Source: Alphaproteobacteria bacterium
Lineage (GTDB): Bacteria > Pseudomonadota > Alphaproteobacteria > ATCC43930 > CGMCC-115725
Direction of reading: 5' to 3'
Assembly (NCBI GenBank): GCA_017353855.1
Contig: JAFMSA010000022.1
Coordinates: 1 to 17,721, forward strand
Length of the DNA stretch: 17,721 nucleotides
Position 1 is the stretch's first letter, and each line of letters opens with the position of its first letter. The notes under the pieces were generated by a model that was given only the letters and a program-made list of their open reading frames with translations, made no database searches and had not been told where the DNA came from. Made by a program: the position numbers and the translations under genes. This document shows, piece after piece, positions 7,036 to 13,291 of this stretch.

Positions 7036-8124
7036 TCAGCGGGTATCGAGCGAGATCCGGCTGCCGCGGGGCAAAAAGGCCTCCGCCGCCGCGCGATCGG
7101 CGCCGGATGGCAGGGGCGCAGCGTGTGCCCGCACCCAGCTTGCGACGTCGGCGATCACCATCGGGCCCTCGAGATCGCGCAGCAGCATATGGTAACCATT
7201 CTTGTACCAGGCGAGCTTATCCTGCCGGCGGCATTCCGGCGGCAGGTCGCCCGCAAAGCGCCGGATCGGCTCTTTTGGTATGATCTCGTCCTTTCCGCCG
7301 TACATGACGAACACCGGTGAGACCAGGCGAGGCGCCGAATCGAGGGCTGCATCCATCAGGTTAACCAAACCGTAGATTGTATCGACACGCGTCGCTTTAA
7401 TGACTAAGGGATCGCGCGACAAAGCCCGTAACATCGCGAGATTGTCGGATGGTTTTTTCCCGAGCCCGCGGCCGGTGAGGGTGAGCCCCGGCACCACGCG
7501 CACGCTGGCCCACAGCGCCAATCTCGGGAGGAAGTCCATGGTCGCGCGGCCCCATACCGCCGGAGCGGCAAGAATTACGCCGTCGACAGGGGGGACGGTC
7601 GTGCCGCTTTCGCCGGTCATGGCCACGATCGCAACCGCCCCGCCCATGCTCTCTCCCAAGAGGTAGAGCGGCACGCCCGGATATCGGCGGCGCAGGATTT
7701 GCGCCGCGGTGGCGGCATCCGCGGCGAGCGCGGCACGTCCCGGCCAAAGGCCGTGCTCGGGTGCGGCGCCAAAACCGCGTTGATCATAGGCATAGGTCGC
7801 GATCCCCTGCCTCGCCCAAGCCTTGCCCGGGGCTTCGAATGAGTTGCTGTAATCGTTGAAGCCGTGCAGCGCCAGGATCACGGCGCGGGGTGGACCATTC
7901 GGAAGCCACTCCCGCAGGGGCAATACCGCGCCATCCGCGGCGACGAATGTGCTGCCGGTAAAGCGCGCCGTCGGTTGCGGCGGCGCGGCGGCGCGGGCGG
8001 TGCCAATGCCGGCAGCGCGCACGTCCTCATCGGTGGTCGGTGGCGCACAACCGGCAGTCGGCAAGAGAGCGAGGAGCGCACAGCCGCACCAGAGAACCGA
8101 CATGATCCGACGGCGGCGGTTCAC
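7036..8124 (-). CDS. alpha/beta hydrolase lipoprotein (monoacylglycerol lipase / lysophospholipase-like)
   Basis: A 362-residue protein. The N-terminus MNRRRRIMSVLWCGC... is a basic region plus hydrophobic stretch ending in PTAGC (C26), a plausible lipobox, so the protein is probably an envelope-anchored lipoprotein. The hydrolase domain (about 55-345) is of the serine-aminopeptidase S33/Hydrolase_4 type: LALHGFNDYSNSF (oxyanion region), YDQRGFGAAPEHG, the nucleophile elbow GESMGG (S159), GGKDEIIP with the acid D279, and NGYHMLLRD with H312. This triad and the HGFND/GESMGG motifs suggest hydrolysis of monoacylglycerols or lysophospholipids; the substrate is inferred. I use the GTG at 8122-8124 because it supplies the arginine-rich start of the signal peptide; an ATG at 8103 would leave it with no positive charge. 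Neither has a clear RBS. It is the first gene of a pair with the CarS-like gene and is divergent from the zinc-finger/polA genes. Confidence 0.9.
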   Translation of the reverse strand: MNRRRRIMSVLWCGCALLALLPTAGCAPPTTDEDVRAAGIGTARAAAPPQPTARFTGSTFVAADGAVLPLREWLPNGPPRAVILALHGFNDYSNSFEAPGKAWARQGIATYAYDQRGFGAAPEHGLWPGRAALAADAATAAQILRRRYPGVPLYLLGESMGGAVAIVAMTGESGTTVPPVDGVILAAPAVWGRATMDFLPRLALWASVRVVPGLTLTGRGLGKKPSDNLAMLRALSRDPLVIKATRVDTIYGLVNLMDAALDSAPRLVSPVFVMYGGKDEIIPKEPIRRFAGDLPPECRRQDKLAWYKNGYHMLLRDLEGPMVIADVASWVRAHAAPLPSGADRAAAEAFLPRGSRISLDTR

Positions 8125-8243
8125 GTGTGGTCGACGGCGACGGACCGGGCTTCGTTCCTCGAAGGGGTCGTTGATTGCGGCGCGCCAATGCGTATCATCG
8201 CGCTCCTTGGACGCGGCGCCTGCCGTGAACTTTCTGGTCGCAC

Positions 8244-8462
8244 ATGGGGCCTTTCGAAACCATTTACATCGACGAAACGGTTGCTGTCTGCAACGGCGGA
8301 GGCGGACCGCTCGGACATCCGAGGGTCTATCTCAATCTCGGTCCCGCCGGGAAGATCGAGTGTCCGTATTGCTCCCGTCTTTTCGTCAACCGGGCGATGC
8401 AGGGGGCTGATCCGGGCGGTGCGGTTACGCCGCCGCGGGTGTCGGAAGAGCGCAACGTTTAG
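8244..8462 (+). CDS. CHCC zinc-finger protein (NDUFS6-like)
   Basis: A 72-residue protein with the zf-CHCC pattern: C16 in VCNGGGG, H24 in LGHPRVYLNL, and C39-P-Y-C42 in IECPYCSRLFV. It is homologous in pattern to the zinc-binding C-terminus of mitochondrial complex I subunit NDUFS6 (13 kDa) and its alphaproteobacterial relatives; a role in complex I assembly or iron-sulphur stability is inferred from that relation. The C-terminal ~25 residues are an unstructured tail. The ATG at 8244 has only a weak ribosome-binding site. The stop TAG (8460-8462) directly abuts the ATG of polA, so the two are surely co-transcribed. The 119 bp upstream are shared with the divergent hydrolase gene. Confidence 0.9.
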   Translation: MGPFETIYIDETVAVCNGGGGPLGHPRVYLNLGPAGKIECPYCSRLFVNRAMQGADPGGAVTPPRVSEERNV

Positions 8463-11396
8463 ATGCAGGAAGCCGTGCAAGAGATTATCGAACCGCTCGC
8501 CAAAGAGCCGCACCCCGCCGCAGCCACGCCCGCCCCCTCGGCGGCACCGCATCATGTTTTCCTGGTCGATGGCTCGGGTTTCATTTTCCGGGCTTATCAC
8601 GCCCTGCCGCCGCTGTCGCGCTCGGACGGAACCCCCACCAGCGCCGTGCTCGGCTTCAGCAACATGCTGGCAAAGCTGCTCAGCGAGACCGACGCCGACC
8701 ATATCGCTGTGGTCTTCGACGCTAAGGGGACCTCGTTCCGCAACCGCATCTACGATCAATACAAGGCGCAGCGGCCGGAGCCGGCGCCCGATCTCGTCCC
8801 GCAATTCGGGTTGGTGCGGCGCGCCACCGAGGCATTCGGCGTCTGCCAGATCGAGCTCGACGATTTCGAGGCCGACGATTTGATCGCGACCTACGCGCGC
8901 CATGCGATCGAAGCCGGCGCCACTGTCACGATTGTCTCGTCCGACAAGGACCTGATGCAGCTTGTGGGCGAGAAGGTCACGATGCTCGACCCGATCAAGA
9001 ACAGGCCGATCGGCGTCGCCGAGGTGCGCGAGCGGTTCGGCGTGGGTCCCGAGCGCGTCATCGATGTCCAGGCGTTGTGCGGGGACAGCGTCGATAATGT
9101 ACCCGGCGTTCCCGGCATCGGGGTCAAGACCGCCGCCGAGCTGATCAACACCTATGGCGATCTCGAGACGTTGCTGGCCCGCGCCGGCGAGATTAAGCAG
9201 CCGAAGCGGCGTCAAGTGCTGATCGAGAACGAGAAGAACGCGCGGCTGTCGAAGGAGCTTGTGAAGCTCGACGACGATGTGCCTTTACCTTGTCCGCTGT
9301 CGGCGCTTGCGGTCAAGCCGCTCGCCGCGGACGAGCTGTTGCCGTTCCTGAGCGAGATGGAGTTCCGCGCGCTCGCTTCGCGCATGACCCAGCGGCTGTC
9401 GATGGCGGCCGCAGCTATCGGGCCGGCCGAACATTTGGAGCCTGTCCTACCGGAGATCCCGCCCTTTAACACGCCGCGGACTTACGCGCTTGTCGACACG
9501 ATCGAGGGGCTGGATCACTGGATCGAGGCTGCCGGGGAGGCGGGTGTCGTCGCAATCTGGCCGGAGGCGAGCGCGGTGGCCGGCACGCGTCCGGCGCTGT
9601 GCGGCATCGCGCTCGCTCTGGCGCCGGGCCTGGCGGCCTACGTCCCGGTGGGCCACCGTCCGGCGGATATCCGGGCGCCCTCCCTTCCGCTCAACGGAAC
9701 CCTCACCTCTGCGGCCCTGGAGGCCGGCTCTCCCCTTCCCGGCGCTGCCGGAGAAGGAGCCGGGGGGCGCGAAGCGGGTGCGAGCGAGCTGACGCTGCAG
9801 ACCGCGATAGAGCGCCTGCGGCCGCTGCTCGAGGATCCCGGTGTTCTCAAGATCGGCCATGACGTTAAGAGTGCAGCGCACCTCCTGTCGCGCTATGGCG
9901 TCATGCTCACGCCCTACGACTGCACGATGCTGATGTCCTATGTACTCGACGGTGGCCAGTTCGAGCACACGATCGAGAATTTGGTTCGGCGTTCTTTCGA
10001 GTATGAGTTGCCCGCATTGAAGGAGCTGGTTGGCACCGGCAAGAGCGTGATCGCCTTCGCCGAGGTAATGCCAGACAAGGCGCGCGATTTCGCTGCCGAG
10101 CGCGCTGATGCGGTGCTGCGGCTGCACATGCTCTTAAAGGCGCGTCTCATCCGCGAGAAGATGACGGCGTTCTACGAGACGATCGAGCGGCCGCTCGTGC
10201 CTGTCGTAGCCTCGATGGAACGCGAGGGGATCAGGGTCGACCCCGCGGCGCTCGGCGAACTGTCGCGCGATTTCGAGCAGCGCATCGCCGGAATCGAGAA
10301 GGCGATCTTCCAGGCGGTCGGCAACGGATTCAACATCGGCTCGACGAAGCAACTGGGGGATGTGCTGTTCGAAAAGCTGCAGTTGCCCGGGGGCAAGAAG
10401 GGCAAGACCGGGGCCTACGGCACCGACGCCTCCATCCTCGAGGAGCTCGCGCCGTTGCACGAGGTGCCGGGGCTCGTGCTCGAATGGCGCCAGCTGACAA
10501 AGCTCAAATCGACCTATGCCGACGCGCTTGCCGAAGAGATAGACCGTGACAGCGGCCGCGTGCACACCTCATACGCACTTGCCGTTGCGGCGACGGGCCG
10601 GTTCTCGTCGAATAACCCCAACCTGCAGAACATCCCGATCCGCACCGAGGAAGGCCGCCGCATCCGCCGCGCTTTTGTCGCCGAAGCCGGTCATCTGCTG
10701 CTGTCGGCCGACTACAGCCAGATCGAACTGAGGCTCGCCGCGCACGTCGCCGACGTCCCCGAGCTGAAGCAGGCTTTCCGCGATGGCATCGACATCCATG
10801 CGCTGACCGCGAGTCAGGTGTTCGGGGTGCCGCTCGCTGAAATGGACGCCAGCACAAGGCGGCGGGCGAAGGCGATCAATTTCGGCATTATCTACGGCAT
10901 CAGCGCGTTCGGGCTGGGGCAGCAGATCGGCGTGCCGCAATCGGAGGCAGGAGCCTATATCCGCGCCTATTTCGAACGCTTCCCGGCGATCCGGGCCTAT
11001 ATGGAGCGGATCAAGACCGACTGCCGGAGCACCGGGCATGTCGAGACGATTTTCGGGCGCAAATGCTGGATTCCCGGGATTCGCGACGTCAACCCGGCGC
11101 GCCGCGCCGGCGCCGAGCGGCAGGCGATCAATGCGCCCCTACAGGGCTCGGCCGCCGACATCATCAAGCGCGCGATGGCCCGCATCCCCGCCGAGCTGGC
11201 GCGCGAAAAGCTGCGCGCCCGCATGCTCTTGCAGGTCCATGACGAGCTGCTGTTCGAGGCGCCGGAAGCCGAAGTCGAACACACGGCCGAAGTCGTTCGG
11301 CGGGTCATGGAAGGCGCTTGCGCGCCGCACTGCGAGCTCTCGGTGCCGCTCGTCGTGGAGACCGGCTGGGCCCAGAGCTGGGACGAAGCGCATTAG
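8463..11396 (+). CDS. polA: DNA polymerase I
   Basis: A 977-residue family A polymerase with three domains. The 5'-3' exonuclease/flap domain (about 27-290) has FLVDGSGFIFRAYHA, DDFEADDLIATYA, SSDKDLMQLV and GDSVDNVPGVPGIGVKTA, and looks intact. The central 3'-5' exonuclease-like domain (about 335-580) seems inactive: where E. coli has D355/E357, D424 and D501 this protein has W366/E368, A471 and R547. It also carries a Gly/Pro/Ala-rich in-frame insertion (about 405-440) encoded by palindromic DNA. The polymerase domain (about 600-977) has intact motifs A (SADYSQIELR, D750), B (RRAKAINFGIIYG, K803) and C (LQVHDELLFE, D927). Its role is gap filling, Okazaki primer removal and repair synthesis. 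The ATG directly follows the stop of the zinc-finger gene, with GGAAGAG about 13 bases upstream. The alignment to E. coli residues was made by eye. Confidence 0.98.
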   Translation: MQEAVQEIIEPLAKEPHPAAATPAPSAAPHHVFLVDGSGFIFRAYHALPPLSRSDGTPTSAVLGFSNMLAKLLSETDADHIAVVFDAKGTSFRNRIYDQYKAQRPEPAPDLVPQFGLVRRATEAFGVCQIELDDFEADDLIATYARHAIEAGATVTIVSSDKDLMQLVGEKVTMLDPIKNRPIGVAEVRERFGVGPERVIDVQALCGDSVDNVPGVPGIGVKTAAELINTYGDLETLLARAGEIKQPKRRQVLIENEKNARLSKELVKLDDDVPLPCPLSALAVKPLAADELLPFLSEMEFRALASRMTQRLSMAAAAIGPAEHLEPVLPEIPPFNTPRTYALVDTIEGLDHWIEAAGEAGVVAIWPEASAVAGTRPALCGIALALAPGLAAYVPVGHRPADIRAPSLPLNGTLTSAALEAGSPLPGAAGEGAGGREAGASELTLQTAIERLRPLLEDPGVLKIGHDVKSAAHLLSRYGVMLTPYDCTMLMSYVLDGGQFEHTIENLVRRSFEYELPALKELVGTGKSVIAFAEVMPDKARDFAAERADAVLRLHMLLKARLIREKMTAFYETIERPLVPVVASMEREGIRVDPAALGELSRDFEQRIAGIEKAIFQAVGNGFNIGSTKQLGDVLFEKLQLPGGKKGKTGAYGTDASILEELAPLHEVPGLVLEWRQLTKLKSTYADALAEEIDRDSGRVHTSYALAVAATGRFSSNNPNLQNIPIRTEEGRRIRRAFVAEAGHLLLSADYSQIELRLAAHVADVPELKQAFRDGIDIHALTASQVFGVPLAEMDASTRRRAKAINFGIIYGISAFGLGQQIGVPQSEAGAYIRAYFERFPAIRAYMERIKTDCRSTGHVETIFGRKCWIPGIRDVNPARRAGAERQAINAPLQGSAADIIKRAMARIPAELAREKLRARMLLQVHDELLFEAPEAEVEHTAEVVRRVMEGACAPHCELSVPLVVETGWAQSWDEAH
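9685..9763. repeat. palindromic (REP-like) element inside polA
   Basis: Two inverted repeats in succession: TTCCG-CTCAA-CGGAA (9685-9699), and an imperfect larger hairpin (9724-9763) whose ends CCGGCT/AGCCGG and inner CCTTC-CCGGC/GCCGG-AGAAGG pair. The translated text (LPLNGTLTS..., SPLPGAAGEGAGG) is low-complexity and falls between conserved blocks GHRPADI and LTLQTAIERL of PolA. It looks like an intergenic-type palindromic element accepted in frame. Confidence 0.5.
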
Positions 11397-11609
11397 TGAA
11401 CAGTGAACAGGCCTGGACCGCTTTGCTCCTCGCGGTCGCGGCCCCGGCTTTGCAATTGCAAATGCAAGACGTCCTGCCTCAGCCGTTTCCGCACGTCCTG
11501 TTGAGAGACAGGGTCAGGGGGCCGTTTAACACCAAAGTCGGTTGGCGTTCCTGCTACGGTCTGGCAGCCGGTGCGTTTAGCTGGCCAACGCAGAAGCCGT
11601 CCGGGAGGC
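11397..11609. other. intergenic stretch between convergent polA and vapC
   Basis: The heptamer TGAACAG occurs twice in tandem directly after the polA stop (11397-11410). A perfect 14-bp AT-rich palindrome TTTGCAATTGCAAA lies at 11449-11462, followed by another TGCAA. No strong intrinsic terminator is seen for either gene. A frame from the GTG at 11396 is open but lacks a ribosome-binding site and any recognisable domain. Confidence 0.5.
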
Positions 11610-12044
11610 TCAACCTGAGGCGATTTCGGCCAATGGGAAACCTTCCTTCAGCGCTGCGTCGGCAAGGCGCTCATCGAGCGTGACCATGAGGAGCGAAGGC
11701 GGGCGGTGTTCGGCAGCCACGAATGCTGCGGCCAGCTGTAATGCGTCGGCCACCCGTAGCGGATGAACGCGAAGGAACCGAAGTGCGTTCTCCCGAACGA
11801 TATCGCTGGGTTCGACTTCGTGCCATGCGTCGGCGAATTGTTCGAGCCGGACGAACGCGAGGGCGGCGGTCCTCACATTCAGCGCGCCGGCCCGCTCCAG
11901 GCGGGCAAGCGCCGAGCCGCATTCGACTTCCGACCCCCACCATACGAGCATCTCGGGATCGCTCGCGGCGAGCGCTTGCAATGCCGGCGTCATGGGCTCG
12001 GCCACCAGAAGCGGCACGATTGCCGAGGCGTCCCAGAATTTCAC
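11610..12044 (-). CDS. PIN-domain toxin, VapC-like RNase
   Basis: A 144-residue PIN-domain protein of usual VapC length. The acidic residues that bind the catalytic metal ions are visible: D5 (KFWDASAIV), E41 (SEVECGSALARL), D100 (LRVADALQLAAA) and D124 (VTLDERLADAA). Such toxins cut RNA, often tRNA, when released from the antitoxin; the target here is unknown. It starts with GTG at 12042-12044, which overlaps the antitoxin stop by four bases (GTGA), so translation is coupled. It is the second gene of a toxin-antitoxin pair and convergent with polA. Confidence 0.92.
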   Translation of the reverse strand: MKFWDASAIVPLLVAEPMTPALQALAASDPEMLVWWGSEVECGSALARLERAGALNVRTAALAFVRLEQFADAWHEVEPSDIVRENALRFLRVHPLRVADALQLAAAFVAAEHRPPSLLMVTLDERLADAALKEGFPLAEIASG

Positions 12045-12340
12045 CGCCCCTCTCGGCGTTCGGTGAAGAGGGCCGCGACAACTGACGCGTCGGCCTTGGC
12101 ATGCGGTGGAGGAGTAGTGAGCAGCGCCTCGGGCGGCACGCTGCGGCGCGCCCGAACGATCCCGCCTCGCAGGAGCCGCGACAGTCTTCCGTTGTCTTCG
12201 CTCTCGCTTCCCGACCCCGCGGCTTCCAGCCGGGCGACTGGCCGTCCCCTGTCGACGATGAGGACCGGGGAGCCACCTTTGAGGCCGTCGATCAAGGCAC
12301 TCAGGTTGTTCTTGGCCTCCGTGATGCTGGCTTTTTTCAT
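12041..12340 (-). CDS. Phd/YefM-VapB-like antitoxin
   Basis: A 99-residue protein beginning MKKASITEAKNNLSALIDGL, with the Phd/YefM-type DNA-binding fold expected in residues 1-60 (SPVLIVDRGRPVARLEA closes it). The C-terminal part (60-99) is basic and likely wraps the toxin. It would neutralise VapC and repress its own promoter. An in-frame ATG 18 codons upstream (12394) exists, but the promoter -10 and two operator-like inverted repeats lie between the two ATGs, so the start at 12340 is much better. No Shine-Dalgarno is present there; the transcript is probably leaderless. Confidence 0.9.
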   Translation of the reverse strand: MKKASITEAKNNLSALIDGLKGGSPVLIVDRGRPVARLEAAGSGSESEDNGRLSRLLRGGIVRARRSVPPEALLTTPPPHAKADASVVAALFTERREGR

Positions 12341-12347
12341 TGAAGCT

Positions 12348-12384
12348 ATATCAGCCTGATCCCGAAGGCTAATCAAGCCTGATT
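12348..12384 (-). promoter_or_regulatory. promoter and operators of the toxin-antitoxin pair
   Basis: On the minus strand, TTGATT (12371-12376) and TGATAT (12348-12353) are 17 bp apart, and only seven bases separate the -10 from the antitoxin ATG. Two inverted repeats overlap these boxes: AATCAGGCTTGATT (12371-12384, minus strand) on the -35 and ATCAGGCTGAT (12350-12360) on the -10. Both share the half-site ATCAGGCT and lie about two helical turns apart, as expected for cooperative binding of an autorepressing antitoxin. Confidence 0.55.
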
Positions 12385-12406
12385 CTCTGGGCATCAGTCA
12401 AACGAA

Positions 12407-12433
12407 ATCGGCCGGACGCAAAGCCCGGCCGAT
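12407..12433 (-). terminator. terminator of the Bax-inhibitor-1 family gene
   Basis: Perfect 9-bp stem ATCGGCCGG (12407-12415) / CCGGCCGAT (12425-12433) with a 9-nt loop, 27 bp past the yccA-like stop. On the minus strand it is followed by TTCGTTTG, a modest U-tract. It also separates this gene from the toxin-antitoxin promoter. Confidence 0.65.
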
Positions 12434-12460
12434 GAGTGTTACCCGCGCAGTGCGCTGAGA

Positions 12461-13186
12461 TCAGTCGCGGCGCGTGCCGAGCAACTGCATCAGCATCATG
12501 AACAGGTTGATGAAGTCGAGATAGAGCCTCAGCGCACCCATCACCGCCGTCTTGGTGGCGGTGTCGCGGTCAGCATTCTGGTAGGCGTAGTACATCTCCT
12601 TGATCTGCTGCGTGTCATACGCGGTCAGGCCGGTGAAGACGAGGACGCCGATCACCGAGATCGCAAACTGCAGCGCCGAGGAGGCAAGAAACATGTTGAC
12701 GAGCGAGGCAATGATGATGCCGATCAGCCCCATGAACAGGAAGGAGCCAAACTGCGACAGGTCCCGCCGGGTCGTGTAGCCGTAAAGGCTCATCGCCGCG
12801 AACGTGCCGGCGGTTATGAAGAACACACGGGCTATGCTCTCGTGGGTGAAGACCAGAAAGATCGAGGCAAGCGAGAGCCCCATCGCCCCGGCATAGACCC
12901 AGAATACGGTTTGCGCCGTGCTCGCCTGCATCCGATTGATGCCGTAACTCAGCCACATGACGAGGCCGAGGGGCGCCAACATGAACAGAAACATCACCGG
13001 TGAATGCGCCAGCGCCGGGTTCGCAAACAGGTATTGAGCGAACACCAAGGCGACAACCCCGGTAAGCGCGAGCCCCGACGCCATGTAGTTGTAGACGCGG
13101 AGCATATAGTTCCGCAGGCCGACATCGATGCCGACCTGGGCGTCGGCCGACCGCACCGTCCAGCGGGGCTGCGAACCTAAAGCCAT
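12461..13186 (-). CDS. Bax inhibitor-1 / YccA family membrane protein
   Basis: A 241-residue inner-membrane protein with seven hydrophobic helices after a ~20-residue soluble start, and the family pattern: NYMASGLALTGVVALVF (helix 1), the mid-protein GLSLASIFLVFT and FFITAGTFAAMSLYGY, and the C-terminal VFTGLTAYDTQQIKEMY followed by ALRLYLDFINLFMMLMQLLG. The last block, with its conserved aspartates, is the signature of this family. In E. coli YccA modulates the FtsH protease, and other members act as calcium-leak channels; which applies here is unknown. The ATG at 13184-13186 is preceded by a strong GGAGGGGG. It has its own promoter and terminator, so it is monocistronic. Confidence 0.95.
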   Translation of the reverse strand: MALGSQPRWTVRSADAQVGIDVGLRNYMLRVYNYMASGLALTGVVALVFAQYLFANPALAHSPVMFLFMLAPLGLVMWLSYGINRMQASTAQTVFWVYAGAMGLSLASIFLVFTHESIARVFFITAGTFAAMSLYGYTTRRDLSQFGSFLFMGLIGIIIASLVNMFLASSALQFAISVIGVLVFTGLTAYDTQQIKEMYYAYQNADRDTATKTAVMGALRLYLDFINLFMMLMQLLGTRRD

Positions 13187-13238
13187 AAACCCCCTCCAAG
13201 GAGAGTGGATTGAGCGAGGGAGATTCCTCAGGAGAGCG

Positions 13239-13266
13239 ATATTGGCACAAAACGAGATCTTTTCAA
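13239..13266 (-). promoter_or_regulatory. candidate promoter of the Bax-inhibitor-1 family gene
   Basis: On the minus strand, TTGAAA (13261-13266) and CAATAT (13239-13244) are 16 bp apart and lie about 52 bp before the start codon. The -35 matches five of six sigma-70 consensus bases; the -10 is weaker. Confidence 0.4.
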
Positions 13267-13276
13267 TAAGCGTTGC

Positions 13277-13288
13277 CGCGGCGCCGCG
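13277..13288. repeat. GC-rich palindrome after the ABC permease
   Basis: CGCGGCGCCGCG is a perfect 12-bp palindrome a few bases past the permease stop (13292). It may help end transcription, but no U-tract follows on the minus strand. Confidence 0.3.
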
Positions 13289-13291
13289 CGT

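Noticed and set aside
8121..9215. Minus-strand frame (364 codons)
   Set aside because: Antisense of polA and the zinc-finger gene, both of which have unmistakable motifs.
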